Shown here piece by piece: positions 1-8,562 of a stretch of DNA of 64,000 nt (position 1 is its first letter; the number at the start of each line of letters is the position of its first letter). The notes beneath the pieces are model-generated. The model searched no databases. It saw only the letters and a program-made list of their open reading frames with translations, and had not been told where the DNA came from. The translations under genes and the position numbers were made by a program. Source of the stretch: Clostridium_AM tanneri (GTDB lineage: Bacteria; Bacillota; Clostridia; Clostridiales; Clostridiaceae); assembly GCF_033659955.1 (NCBI RefSeq), contig NZ_JARUJP010000001.1, positions 124,001 to 188,000 on the forward strand, given 5' to 3'.

Positions 1-281
1 TCCTTTAATTTTTCCTTGACTTCCTTTGGTATTGTCTTTAAGCTATCATCTTTATCTACCTTACTAGTTGCAGTCTCTTCTACAGAACTATCTTTAGGGT
101 CTGATTTGCTACTAGCAACTTTCTTCATTTCCTTGGAGCTGGTGTTCACACTTTTGTCTTTATTCTCATATGCCATCTTAGACAACATTCTATCAAAAGA
201 GTTAAGTTCCTTTGAGTTTTTAGTTTTTGTTCTTTCAGTGCTATTCACTGAACCATCAATATTAATATTACCTACTTTCAT
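1..281 (-). CDS. fliK: Flagellar hook-length control protein FliK, N-terminal part (runs off the window)
   Basis: The ATG at 281 follows a strong AAGGAGGTG site and is read to the left edge, giving 93 codons with no stop. The product starts MKVGNINIDGS and is rich in Lys, Ser, Asp and Glu, with a NSFDRMLSKM segment, consistent with the disordered N-terminus of a FliK hook-length ruler. The domain that would prove the identity, the C-terminal FliK/FlhB-contact domain, lies outside the window. The assignment therefore rests on position directly after fliJ, where fliK is usual in Firmicutes, and on the low-complexity composition. In the family, FliK is secreted and switches the export apparatus from hook to filament substrates. 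Confidence 0.65.
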   Translation of the reverse strand, partial: MKVGNINIDGSVNSTERTKTKNSKELNSFDRMLSKMAYENKDKSVNTSSKEMKKVASSKSDPKDSSVEETATSKVDKDDSLKTIPKEVKEKLK

Positions 282-366
282 AATTTCACCTCCTTTCAAG
301 TATAATGCTATATATTTATAAAATTTAAAAGCATTTAATTTTACTCCTTAATATAAATATTTCATA

Positions 367-804
367 TTATTTATTTTCTTGATTTCTAATAAAAGCATAC
401 AATGCAAATTCATCATTCATTCTCTGTTCTATTAGATCCTGTTCCTTTAAAAATTCTGCCTTTTGTTTTTCTTTTAGAGATTCCACTGTTTTTCTATCTA
501 TTTGTTTTTCATTAAGTTCCAGTCTTTTCTCTTCTAAAACTTGACTTTTTCTTTTAAGTTCCTCTGAAACTTCCGAAATACTGTGACTTATAGCATTTAG
601 ATAAACATGCTTTATCTTACGTTCTATAGGAGACTCTGACCCATTAAGCTCCCTATATTTATTGTAATTTTCTTTGAGAATATTCAATTTTTCTTCTACC
701 TTCAATTTTTCACTCTGAGCATCTTTAAAAATTCTTTTACTCTCTTCTTCTTTATCTATTCTTATATCAAGAAGCTTTTGAAGTCTAAACCGATAGTGCT
801 GCAT
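367..804 (-). CDS. fliJ: Flagellar export chaperone/stalk protein FliJ
   Basis: Predicted 145-residue protein that is almost entirely charged coiled coil, starting MQHYRFRLQKLLDIR. The F-x-LQKLLD-x-R start is typical of FliJ. The ATG at 804 is chosen because a GGGGGGG tract sits four bases upstream and it gives the usual family N-terminus; reading further upstream only adds ten unconserved residues. FliJ is the central stalk of the flagellar type III ATPase: it binds FliI and FlhA and escorts chaperones. It lies about 100 bases downstream of fliI, and fliK follows after about 85 bases, so it belongs to the flgB-fliK operon. Confidence 0.85.
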   Translation of the reverse strand: MQHYRFRLQKLLDIRIDKEEESKRIFKDAQSEKLKVEEKLNILKENYNKYRELNGSESPIERKIKHVYLNAISHSISEVSEELKRKSQVLEEKRLELNEKQIDRKTVESLKEKQKAEFLKEQDLIEQRMNDEFALYAFIRNQENK

Positions 805-904
805 CTTTCCCCCCCTAGTTTTAATAGCAGACATTGTTCAGCTAGGGAATACAAACTACCTTAACTGTCAATTAGCTATTGTCAGTTGTGAAAATATATT
901 TATA

Positions 905-2212
905 TTACGTAAATATACTCTGGAGCTTATTTATACTTTCTTTAAAACTCCAATGTTCCTTCATTCCTTGTTTTAAATAGTCCACTATTTTTTCGTTATA
1001 CTCTATAGAAAGATCTATCTTTTTGTTACTACCTTTTACATAAGCACCTATATTAATTAAATCCTCTGAGTTTTTGTGAGTAGCCATCAAATCTCTTGCA
1101 AAGGATGCTGCGGATTTATGATCTTCACTAGCTATCTCTGACATAAGCCTGCTTATACTATTAAGTACGTCTATAGCCGGATAATGGTTTTTGGCTGCTA
1201 GTGCACGGGACAGTACTATATGGCCATCTAAGATACCTCTCACTGCGTCTGCAATAGGCTCGTTAAAATCATCACCATCAACTAAAACAGTATAAAAGGC
1301 TGTAATAGAACCTTTATCAGACATACCTGCCCTTTCCATAAGTCTTGGTAGTTTTGCAAAAACAGAAGGAGTATAGCCTTTAGTTGCAGGCGGCTCTCCT
1401 ATAGCTAGTCCAATTTCCCTTTGAGCCATAGCAAATCTAGTAACTGAGTCCATCATTAAGATTACTTTTTTACCCTTATCTCTAAAGTATTCTGCAATAG
1501 CGGTGGCGGTAAAAGCCCCTTTAAGTCTTACCAATGCAGGCTTATCTGATGTAGCACAGACGATTATAGACTTTTTCATGCCATCGATTCCTAAGTCCTT
1601 TTCAAGAAAGTCTCTAACCTCTCTGCCTCTTTCTCCAATAAGAGCAATTACATTAACATCTGCCTCAGCATATCTTGCAATCATACCTAAGGTTGTGCTT
1701 TTACCAACACCACTGCCTGCAAAAATTCCTATTCTTTGTCCTTCTCCACAGGTAATAAAGCCATCTATAGCTCGAATGCCTGTAGGTATGACATCTTTAA
1801 TCCTTCTCCTTTTCATTGGGTCTGGGGGCTCTGTATCCAAAGGATACAATGCCCCTTCTGATAACTCTTCCCCATTTAAAGGATTTCCGAGTCCATCAAG
1901 TACCTTTCCAAATAAATCCTCAGAGCATTTTACACTCATAGGTTTTCCTTCTGGAACTACCCTACATCCTGGAGCAATCCCTATAAGTTCTCCAAGAGGC
2001 ATAAGTATAACATTATCCTCTCTGAACCCAACTGCTTCACAGGTTATAGGATCATTTTTCTCATTGTATATAGTACATACCTCTCCAACAAAGGACTTTA
2101 TTCCCTCTACCTCTACAGTAAGTCCAATAACTTTTTTTACAATACCCTCAGAGTAGATAAAATTAGCTTGTTGTACTTTTCTATTTAGGATATCAAAGTT
2201 CAAATTAATCAT
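905..2212 (-). CDS. fliI: Flagellum-specific ATP synthase FliI
   Basis: 435 residues, the normal FliI length. The Walker A motif GSGVGKST is at residues 166-173, within a GIFAGSGVGKSTTLGMIAR context, and a Walker B ILMMDS lies near residue 250. The protein is closely like F1-ATPase beta and type III secretion ATPases. FliI forms the hexameric ATPase at the cytoplasmic face of the flagellar export gate and is controlled by FliH. It starts 26 bases after the fliH stop, in the same operon. The N-terminal stretch MINLNFDILNRKVQQ is the region expected to contact FliH. No key residue is missing. Confidence 0.97.
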   Translation of the reverse strand: MINLNFDILNRKVQQANFIYSEGIVKKVIGLTVEVEGIKSFVGEVCTIYNEKNDPITCEAVGFREDNVILMPLGELIGIAPGCRVVPEGKPMSVKCSEDLFGKVLDGLGNPLNGEELSEGALYPLDTEPPDPMKRRRIKDVIPTGIRAIDGFITCGEGQRIGIFAGSGVGKSTTLGMIARYAEADVNVIALIGERGREVRDFLEKDLGIDGMKKSIIVCATSDKPALVRLKGAFTATAIAEYFRDKGKKVILMMDSVTRFAMAQREIGLAIGEPPATKGYTPSVFAKLPRLMERAGMSDKGSITAFYTVLVDGDDFNEPIADAVRGILDGHIVLSRALAAKNHYPAIDVLNSISRLMSEIASEDHKSAASFARDLMATHKNSEDLINIGAYVKGSNKKIDLSIEYNEKIVDYLKQGMKEHWSFKESINKLQSIFT

Positions 2213-2238
2213 AAACCACCTCTAAATTATTAGCTGAG

Positions 2239-3018
2239 CTACTCTACAGTATTAAATATCTCTCTAATCCTGTTAAGTGCGATGTCCACGCTAATTACAA
2301 TCTTGCCATTCTCCCTCTCTATAATTGCACTTCCCTCTTCTATAGATTCGTCCGGTATTATAAATATATCTCCTTTAAAAGGAAGCTGCTCCTTCCACAG
2401 ATCTGTTTGTTTTTTAAACTCTTCACAATAAATGGCCTTACTTTTTATTATAATAGTCTTAGTATTTTTAACCTTTGAAAGTGAGTCAAAGACAATACCA
2501 TTTAATCCTTCTTTATACTTTATTTCTCTCCTTAAAATACTCTCTACACAGTTAACTATTAACTCTTTTATTTCCTTTTCCTTATCCACTATATACTTTT
2601 CTTTTTCAGCTATGCAGACTTTCAATACATTGTCAGCATTATTTTTAATACTTTCACCTTCCTGCATAGCTTTATCAACATTAGCTTGGTAACCGTCCTG
2701 GTAGGCCTTGTTAAACCCATCATTATAGCCCTTTTCACTACCTTCTTCGTAACCTTTTTCATAAGCATTTTTATATGCTTCCTCTTCAATTCTTTCCGCC
2801 TCTGCATAGGCAGTTGAGAGTATCGAATCTCTTTGTTTCCGAGCATCCTCCACCATAGTTCTTGCCAAGTTTTCATAACTGTCTATAAATGTTCTTGCAT
2901 TAGTTTCGCCAAGTTCTTTTTGCTTTGTCTCTGTCTTGGTTTCAAAATCTGTTACTATAGATTTCTTACCTTCTTCTACTACGCTGAAACTTTTAATAAC
3001 TCTATACGATGATTGCAT
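2239..3018 (-). CDS. fliH: Flagellar assembly protein FliH
   Basis: Predicted 259-residue soluble protein. The middle (about 75-125) has the glycine-heptad pattern EKGYEEGSEKGYNDGFNKAY, the GxxxG-type repeats that mark FliH, followed by a C-terminal domain like V-ATPase subunit E. FliH dimers bind and inhibit FliI and tether it to the C-ring. I place the start at the ATG at 3018 because AGAGGTG lies six bases upstream; a GTG three codons earlier overlaps that site. This gives a 17-base overlap with the end of fliG, suggesting translational coupling. Confidence 0.9.
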   Translation of the reverse strand: MQSSYRVIKSFSVVEEGKKSIVTDFETKTETKQKELGETNARTFIDSYENLARTMVEDARKQRDSILSTAYAEAERIEEEAYKNAYEKGYEEGSEKGYNDGFNKAYQDGYQANVDKAMQEGESIKNNADNVLKVCIAEKEKYIVDKEKEIKELIVNCVESILRREIKYKEGLNGIVFDSLSKVKNTKTIIIKSKAIYCEEFKKQTDLWKEQLPFKGDIFIIPDESIEEGSAIIERENGKIVISVDIALNRIREIFNTVE

Positions 3019-4018
3019 CTTCTCCACCTCTTGACAGTACGATTTCTCCAGCCTCGTCCAATCTTCTTATAACACTTACAATTCTCTGTTGAGACTTTTC
3101 TACATCCATAAGTCTTACAGGACCTAGGAATTCTATATCTTCCTTTAAAGCTGCAGCAGCTCTCTTTGACTGATTTCTGAAAATACAGTTTGCAACATCT
3201 TCTGAACAACCTTTAAGTGCAAGAGCAAGTTCTTTAGTTTCAACTTCTCTAAGAACTCTTTGTATAGAAACATCATCAAGAGTAACAATATCCTCGAATA
3301 CAAACATGGATTCTTTTACCTTTTCTGCTAATTCTGCATCTTCCTTCTCTAATCCCTCTGTAATATTCTTCTCTGTTGTCCTGTCTACCTGGTTTAAGAT
3401 ATCAACAATAGTTTGAACTCCACCTATTACCTTCATATCAGATTTAACTACTGAAGATAGCTTATCATCTAATACCTTCTCTATTTCTTTCACCACTAAT
3501 GGTGATGTATTACTCATATTGGCAATTCTGTAAGCAACCTCTGTCTGAGTATCTTCAGGAAGAGCAGACAAAATTTGCCCAGCTTTATCTGTTTGAAGAT
3601 AGCACAGTATTAGAGCTATAGTCTGAGGATGCTCATTAGATATAATATTTAACAGCTGATGAGCATCTGCTTTTCTGGCTATAGCAAAAGGTCTAAATTG
3701 TTGTGTCGCTTCAGTAACTTTATCTAATATCTCCATTGCTCTTTGACTTCCTAAGGCTTTTCCAAGAAGGTTTCTAGCATACTCTATTCCACCTTCTGTT
3801 AAATAATCCTTAGCCTTATTCATTTCCATAAACTCTTGTAATATCTCTTGTTTTTGTTCTGATTTTACAGCAGGTATATTGGCTATTTCATAGGTTATTT
3901 TCTGTATCTCAGAGTCTGGTAATTTCTTTATTATACCTGCAGAAGCTTCTGGTCCTAGAGTTATAAACAATATGGCTGCCTTTTGCACTCCTGTTAATTT
4001 TTGATTTTCCTTAGTCAA
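3002..4018 (-). CDS. fliG: Flagellar motor switch protein FliG
   Basis: 338 residues, full length. The N-terminal LTGVQKAAILFITLG, the middle NEHPQTIALILCYL with the EHPQ motif, and the C-terminal ALKEDIEFLGPVRLMDVEKSQ with charged torque residues are all present. FliG sits on the MS ring, binds FliM, and its C-terminal domain generates torque against the MotA stator. The start appears to be TTG at 4018, preceded by GAGAGGTG seven bases upstream; no better ATG is in frame. It begins seven bases after fliF ends and overlaps fliH. Confidence 0.96.
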   Translation of the reverse strand: MTKENQKLTGVQKAAILFITLGPEASAGIIKKLPDSEIQKITYEIANIPAVKSEQKQEILQEFMEMNKAKDYLTEGGIEYARNLLGKALGSQRAMEILDKVTEATQQFRPFAIARKADAHQLLNIISNEHPQTIALILCYLQTDKAGQILSALPEDTQTEVAYRIANMSNTSPLVVKEIEKVLDDKLSSVVKSDMKVIGGVQTIVDILNQVDRTTEKNITEGLEKEDAELAEKVKESMFVFEDIVTLDDVSIQRVLREVETKELALALKGCSEDVANCIFRNQSKRAAAALKEDIEFLGPVRLMDVEKSQQRIVSVIRRLDEAGEIVLSRGGEDAIIV

Positions 4019-4024
4019 AATTTA

Positions 4025-5620
4025 TCACCTCTCATCCTCGGCAAGCCATGATTTGATAATATCTGCCACCTGATCTGGTTTTTCCTTAGCATATTTCTTT
4101 ATTTCATTTTCAAAATGAGTTCTTTCATTTTCTTCATCAAGTTCTATAGGCTTAAATTTAGGATGCTCCTTTGTTCCTTCGATTCCATCATCACCTATAA
4201 TTACATCAATACCTTGCGGAGTTATTTGATCTTTCATTAATTCCTCTTCCTCTGCCTTCTTCTTTCTTCTCCACAGTATAAGAGCCACTATCAAACCTAC
4301 AAGAAGAGCTGCTCCTGCTCCAATGGCTGCATAGGTTTTAATTTTTTTAGCTTGTTCAGCTGCTTTATTCATCGCATCTAAATCTTTCTTGGCATCATCA
4401 GTTATTGAAGTATCAAAAGGTATGCCCTCTACACTTATGGTATCCCCTCTCTTATCATCATAACCTATAGCTGATACCGCTAAGTTTCTTATAGAAACTT
4501 TAGTAGCATCATCTATATTTCCATCTAAAGCTACTGATGCTGTCAGTCTCTTAACAGCTCCTGGTGCTTTTATTGTCTTTTGCTCAACTTTTGAAATATC
4601 ATAGTTTTTCGTAGTTTCTTCATGAGTTGAAACACCATTATTATTAGTATTAGTTCCTGCAGCATTTGTCATATTATTATCTACTGGACTGCTTGATGAA
4701 TTAGTACCTGGAACTGTAGAACTATCCTTGACACCATGTTCACTAACCACAACACTTTTAGGATCATAGGTTACAGAGTCCTGCTGTACTGCATCAAAAT
4801 CTAAATCTGCGTTAACCTTTACTTTAACTTTGTTTTTTCCATATATTGCTTCCAGCATATTTGAAAGTCTTTTTTCCATATCCTTTTCGTATTGCTGCTT
4901 TAATTGCTGCTGTTTTTCTGCTGGAGTAGTAGAATCAGATATATCCTTATTTTCATTAAATAAATCCTTTGATAATAAAGTCATCTTATCATCGATAACT
5001 TGTACATTTTCTTTGGGTATATTTTTCACAGATCCTGTTATTAGTGCAATTATAGCTTTTACCTGATCACTACTTATTTTTTCTCCCTGTTTTAGCTTAA
5101 GTGTTACGGAAGCACTTCCAGGCTCAGTATCTTTGACGAAAGCTGTATCCTCTGGAAGTACAAGGTGAACCCTAGCATTCTCTACCTCTGGAAAACTTTT
5201 AATTGTCCTTTCTAGCTCTCCTTGAAGGGCTCTTTGGTAATTTATTTTCATTTCCGTATCTGTTGATCCAAATTTACTTTTATCTAAAATTTCAAAGCCC
5301 TGGCTGCCATTAGTCATAGGAACTTCAGCAAGCATTTGCATTCTAAGTGTATCTACTTGATCCTTAGGAACCAGTATAGAATTCCCCTCTACCTTGGCAG
5401 ATATTTTTTGGTCTTGTAGCTTTTTATAAACTGCCGCTGAGTCAGCAGGATCCATATTAGAAAAAAGCACATCATACTTTGTTGAACCTAAAGATACGCC
5501 TAAAAACACTAAAGATGCTATAATTCCCGCAAAAATTACACCAAAAGCTATCTTTCTGGTTTTACTTAAACCTTTCAATTTATCTATTAGCTTTTTAAAG
5601 CTTTCTGATAGCTTACTCAT
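4025..5620 (-). CDS. fliF: Flagellar MS-ring protein FliF
   Basis: 531 residues. One membrane segment lies near residues 24-46 and a second near 435-455 (IGAGAALLVGLIVALILWRR). Between them lie the periplasmic-type ring-building domains (YDVLFSNMDPADSAAVYKKL, VHLVLPEDTAF) and a disordered Ser/Asn-rich loop at about 300-335. The C-terminal cytoplasmic tail, ending IIKSWLAEDER, is the FliG-binding site. This is the normal two-transmembrane FliF layout. FliF is the base on which the switch and export apparatus assemble. It lies between fliE and fliG with short gaps. Confidence 0.96.
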   Translation of the reverse strand: MSKLSESFKKLIDKLKGLSKTRKIAFGVIFAGIIASLVFLGVSLGSTKYDVLFSNMDPADSAAVYKKLQDQKISAKVEGNSILVPKDQVDTLRMQMLAEVPMTNGSQGFEILDKSKFGSTDTEMKINYQRALQGELERTIKSFPEVENARVHLVLPEDTAFVKDTEPGSASVTLKLKQGEKISSDQVKAIIALITGSVKNIPKENVQVIDDKMTLLSKDLFNENKDISDSTTPAEKQQQLKQQYEKDMEKRLSNMLEAIYGKNKVKVKVNADLDFDAVQQDSVTYDPKSVVVSEHGVKDSSTVPGTNSSSSPVDNNMTNAAGTNTNNNGVSTHEETTKNYDISKVEQKTIKAPGAVKRLTASVALDGNIDDATKVSIRNLAVSAIGYDDKRGDTISVEGIPFDTSITDDAKKDLDAMNKAAEQAKKIKTYAAIGAGAALLVGLIVALILWRRKKKAEEEELMKDQITPQGIDVIIGDDGIEGTKEHPKFKPIELDEENERTHFENEIKKYAKEKPDQVADIIKSWLAEDER

Positions 5621-5638
5621 TTAATCTAGCACTCCTTA

Positions 5639-5938
5639 CTATAACTGCGTTCTACTTAATTCCTGATATGCCTCAACAAACTTGTTTCTAACTTGAACTG
5701 CAAGTTCTAGCGACATCTTGGCCTCTTCTGAATCCATCATAACCTTGTGTATATCCACCTCATCACCTTTGATGAATTTTTCTGTTGTATTTTCAGAATT
5801 AACCTGCTTTTCATTGACATTATCTAGTTTTTCTTTCAAAAATTCGCCAAAGCTTGTGGAAGTTTTTTCATTTTTAACTTCCTTTTCGCCTATTTTCTCA
5901 AATAACCTATTATCTGGAACAAACTCATTTATTCTCAT
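5639..5938 (-). CDS. fliE: Flagellar hook-basal body complex protein FliE
   Basis: 99 residues, typical for FliE. The C-terminus MSLELAVQVRNKFVEAYQEL is the conserved FliE signature, and the middle carries FGEFLKEKLDNVN. FliE links the MS ring to the proximal rod and is needed early for export. It sits between flgC (12 bases upstream) and fliF (18 bases downstream) in the standard flgB-flgC-fliE-fliF order. Confidence 0.93.
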   Translation of the reverse strand: MRINEFVPDNRLFEKIGEKEVKNEKTSTSFGEFLKEKLDNVNEKQVNSENTTEKFIKGDEVDIHKVMMDSEEAKMSLELAVQVRNKFVEAYQELSRTQL

Positions 5939-5950
5939 ATTCTAGTCTAC

Positions 5951-6385
5951 CTACCTTCCTATTTCTAAAGCTTTCAAAAACATACTTTTTTCCGAATTTA
6001 CTGCATTGATGTTTGCTTCATAAGCTCTCGTAGCAACTATCATGTCAGCCATCTCATTCAATATATTTACATTAGGCATAGAAACATATCCTTCTTCATC
6101 TGCATCCGGATTAGATGGATCGTAAACTCTTCTAAGTGGAGATTTATCTTCTTCAATTCCTACCGCTTTAACTCCTATAGATTTACCTTCATATTTACCA
6201 GTTTCTTTATTCAATTCTTTATTTAGATTTTCTTGAAAAACAGCAATCTTTCTTCTATAGGGCTGTCCATCTGCCCCTCTAGTAGTATTGACATTTGCAA
6301 TATTTGATGCTATAGTATCCATTCGAAGCCTTTCTGCCGAAAGACCACTGGCACTTATTCTTAATGTATTAAAGGTCTTTATCAT
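5951..6385 (-). CDS. flgC: Flagellar basal-body rod protein FlgC
   Basis: 144 residues. The N-terminal rod motif LRISASGLSAERLRMDTIASN, with NIANVNT, and the C-terminal IVATRAYEANINAVNSEKSM are diagnostic for FlgC. The ATG follows GAGGAGG. FlgC is a proximal rod subunit exported through the flagellar type III system, and the terminal heptads form the rod coiled coil. It lies 23 bases after flgB. Confidence 0.96.
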   Translation of the reverse strand: MIKTFNTLRISASGLSAERLRMDTIASNIANVNTTRGADGQPYRRKIAVFQENLNKELNKETGKYEGKSIGVKAVGIEEDKSPLRRVYDPSNPDADEEGYVSMPNVNILNEMADMIVATRAYEANINAVNSEKSMFLKALEIGR

Positions 6386-6408
6386 AAACTTTCCTCCTCA
6401 TTAAAATT

Positions 6409-6810
6409 TTATCTACCATTAATTACGTATCTTTCCATAGCCATTCTATTGTTAACTTGGCTAATTAGTGCATTATACATCATGGTATTTGCTGCTTGAT
6501 TTACTATTTCGTTATCTATATCCACGTTATTTCCATCTTCCCTCATGCTAGAAGACTTATCCGTTTCAACCTTTGCCTCTCCATCATTACTGCTTCCTCC
6601 AATATGCTTGTCTTCTGTAGTCTTTAATGGAAAGTTACTCATGTTTTCTTTTAGATTTTCCTCAAAGGTTACATATTGCCTCTTATAGCCTTTAGTATTT
6701 ATATTGGCTATGTTGTTTGCTGTTGCTTTGCTTCTAAGAGAAGATGTATCTAATCCTTTTTTTAGTAGATCATAGACTTTTTTGTCTGTTGACATACTTC
6801 CTATATTCAA
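6409..6810 (-). CDS. flgB: Flagellar basal-body rod protein FlgB
   Basis: Predicted 133 residues. The rod motif ATANNIANINTKGYKRQYVTF and the C-terminal NTMMYNALISQVNNRM are FlgB hallmarks. I place the start at the TTG at 6810 because GGAGGTG lies six bases upstream and the resulting MNIGSMSTDKKVYDLLKKGL matches the family N-terminus. The more upstream GTG at 6837 overlaps no good site and adds nine unconserved residues. FlgB is a proximal rod subunit. It is the first gene of the flgB-fliK operon; the 664-base region upstream must hold the promoter. Confidence 0.93.
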   Translation of the reverse strand: MNIGSMSTDKKVYDLLKKGLDTSSLRSKATANNIANINTKGYKRQYVTFEENLKENMSNFPLKTTEDKHIGGSSNDGEAKVETDKSSSMREDGNNVDIDNEIVNQAANTMMYNALISQVNNRMAMERYVINGR

Positions 6811-7360
6811 ATTTCCCACCTCCATATTTATACTCACAAAAATCTTAGTGTTGCTTTAATTTACTATAATTATCATCAGGAAATATCGAGATAACTATTC
6901 TATCATATGTAAGTATATATTTACCATACTTTTATATAATTCATTGATAGCCACCATAACCTCCCATGAATCTATTGCATTATTTGCTGTGTTTATGTAA
7001 ATATTTTCATTTTTTTTATATAATAGTATTTTTGCCACTATCATTATACAATAAAAAGGTATTTTTTGCTACCTTTTTAGACATAACTCGATAACAAAAT
7101 TTAAATATTTTTTTTATTTAAATTCAAAGAAGAATTTAAGGCAGTGTAAAACAACAAATATTACTTTAATACTAACTTATATAATCTTATATAAATAACA
7201 TATCATCAAGGTGAAGTCTTTGTAAATAAGAAACTACTGCCACTTTTCCCTCCATAACTGTTGACTCATAAAAAACTGTTATGTTTCAATGTTCTAAACC
7301 TTAGTACTAATCTATAGGTAAATTAAGGAGGCCGGTATTTGTCTTTTTTTGTTTTAATTT
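6811..7360. promoter_or_regulatory. Leader/promoter region of the flgB operon
   Basis: Long non-flagellar gap between flgB and the terminator of the divergent flagellin. On the minus strand a TATAAT lies at about 7045-7050 without a convincing -35 box. A CTCGATAT resembling a sigma-D -10 lies at 6883-6890, but the base pattern 15 bases upstream is CATA rather than TAAA. A/T-rich inverted repeats occur around 7050-7080. I looked for a cyclic-di-GMP riboswitch, which controls flgB in some clostridia, and could not see the class I or class II core. Confidence 0.35.
6895..7044 (-). CDS. Possible 49-residue protein upstream of flgB, unknown
   Basis: An ATG at 7044 opens a 49-codon frame ending at 6895; the product contains NTANNAIDSWEVMVAINEL and ends NIYLHMIE. 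The composition looks protein-like (amphipathic, no low-complexity AT translation), but there is no ribosome binding site before the ATG or the GTG two codons later, and the start overlaps a TATAAT. It may be a gene remnant, a leaderless small protein, or chance. No family is recognised. Confidence 0.25.
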   Translation of the reverse strand: MIVAKILLYKKNENIYINTANNAIDSWEVMVAINELYKSMVNIYLHMIE

Positions 7361-7418
7361 ATAAAACAAGAGAAGCAGTGTTTCAATTTTATGTAAACAC
7401 CGCTTCTCTTGTTTTATA
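7361..7418 (-). terminator. Strong hairpin terminator after the divergent flagellin
   Basis: TAAAACAAGAGAAGC at 7362-7376 pairs perfectly with its complement at 7402-7416, extended by GTGTTT/AAACAC inside after one mismatch. It lies 57 bases past the flagellin stop and is followed on the minus strand by a T-rich run. It separates this flagellin from the flgB operon. Confidence 0.85.
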
Positions 7419-7474
7419 AGTTAATATCTAAATGACAGTATACCTAAACTAAAGGCTAAAATTTTTTATTTCTT

Positions 7475-8347
7475 TTACCTGCTTCTTACATTTTCAAGTA
7501 TCCTTAAAACATCTTGAGGAAACTTATTTGTCTGAACCATCATTGCATTTCCTGCTTCTGCCAGTAAGTTACTCTTTGTTAACTCCATCATTTCTTCTGC
7601 AATATCCGCATCTCTTATACTACTATCTGCACCTTCCATAACGACTGATATTTCGCCTATATTTCCAAGGCTGTCCTCAAAACGATTTTCTAAAGCACCA
7701 TACTTACTTCTTATTGAAGTTACAATATCTAAAGCTCCATCTACAACATTTAACGCTGTGTCTATTGTGTTATCTTTTGTAACGCTATAGTCCGTTTGTA
7801 ACTGCTGTAACTTTATATTTGTTGATGTCTTTTTATCAAATACTTCAATTCCTTCTGGTGTTACATCTAAACGTGGTATTTTCACATTTTCATCAGCATT
7901 TGCTCCTACTGACATTGTTAGTGATGATGTATTATTACCAAGCATTTTTATACCGTTGAATTCAGTATTATTAGCAACATCATTTATACCGTTTATCATC
8001 TGGTTTATTTCTTTTTGAATAATTTCTTTATCATCTTCACTATTTGCTCCACTCCCTGACTGTATCACAAGTTCCCTTACCCTTTGAAGCATTGAGGTTA
8101 TGCTATCTAGTCCACCTTCAGCAGTTTGCAACATACTTACCCCGTCCTGTGCATTTCTTCCTGCCATCTGTAGACCTCTTATCTGCATTCTCATTCTTTC
8201 GCTTTGCGCTATAACGTTCGGATCATCCTTTGCAGTATTTACTTTATAGCCTGATGAAATTTTTCCTAAAGCATCACTTTGCTTCTGCAATGCTTTAGAA
8301 TAGCTTCTATATACATTTAATGAGGCTATATTATGACTTAATCTCAT
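7475..8347 (-). CDS. Divergent flagellin or flagellin-like filament protein
   Basis: 290 residues with both conserved flagellin ends: N-terminal MRLSHNIASLNVYRSYSKAL through ARNAQDGVSMLQTAEG-type sequence, and C-terminal IRDADIAEEMMELTKSN. The central part is short and variable, as in small clostridial flagellins. It is clearly diverged from the tandem pair at 45.5-47.3 kb (different N-terminus, extra middle residues, C-terminus ending RILENVRSR). The ATG follows GGAG; the leader forms a CCAACT/AGTTGG stem whose 3' arm includes part of that site. It is monocistronic: a sigma-D promoter at 8460-8486 and a strong terminator at 7361-7418. It may be a minor filament subunit. Confidence 0.9.
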   Translation of the reverse strand: MRLSHNIASLNVYRSYSKALQKQSDALGKISSGYKVNTAKDDPNVIAQSERMRMQIRGLQMAGRNAQDGVSMLQTAEGGLDSITSMLQRVRELVIQSGSGANSEDDKEIIQKEINQMINGINDVANNTEFNGIKMLGNNTSSLTMSVGANADENVKIPRLDVTPEGIEVFDKKTSTNIKLQQLQTDYSVTKDNTIDTALNVVDGALDIVTSIRSKYGALENRFEDSLGNIGEISVVMEGADSSIRDADIAEEMMELTKSNLLAEAGNAMMVQTNKFPQDVLRILENVRSR

Positions 8348-8459
8348 AGACTTTCACTCCAACTTCTCTAATATAGTTGGTTTAAAGATACATAACTTAA
8401 TTACTAGTTTTCAGCAACATTCACTAAATTAGTTATCTATAACCTATTATTCATTACTT

Positions 8460-8486
8460 TTATCGTTAAAACTTTTTTTTTCTTTA
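8460..8486 (-). promoter_or_regulatory. Sigma-D (sigma-28) promoter of the divergent flagellin
   Basis: Read on the minus strand: TAAA (8486-8483), 15 bases, AACGATAA (8467-8460). The known consensus is TAAA-N15-GCCGATAA. It lies about 110 bases upstream of the flagellin start, leaving a leader of roughly 105 bases. Confidence 0.85.
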
Positions 8487-8562
8487 GCATTCTCTAAATA
8501 TAATAAAAAGTTCATACTACATTAGGTTAATTTTTATAAATGGTTACAAAATAACCTTGAGG

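Noticed and set aside
16..321. Plus-strand frame at the left edge
   Set aside because: It is antisense to the fliK start, which has a strong ribosome site and fits the operon; the plus frame is a hydrophobic shadow without a site.
1503..2156. Long plus-strand frame inside fliI
   Set aside because: Antisense shadow of a fully conserved gene.
6883..6909. Sigma-D promoter for flgB
   Set aside because: CTCGATAT is present but the -35 position reads CATA, and early basal-body operons are normally not sigma-D dependent.
7190..7335. Possible riboswitch or structured RNA between flgB and the divergent flagellin
   Set aside because: There are stems and a plus-strand AGGAGG, but no GEMM class I or class II c-di-GMP core, and no other aptamer consensus could be matched on either strand.
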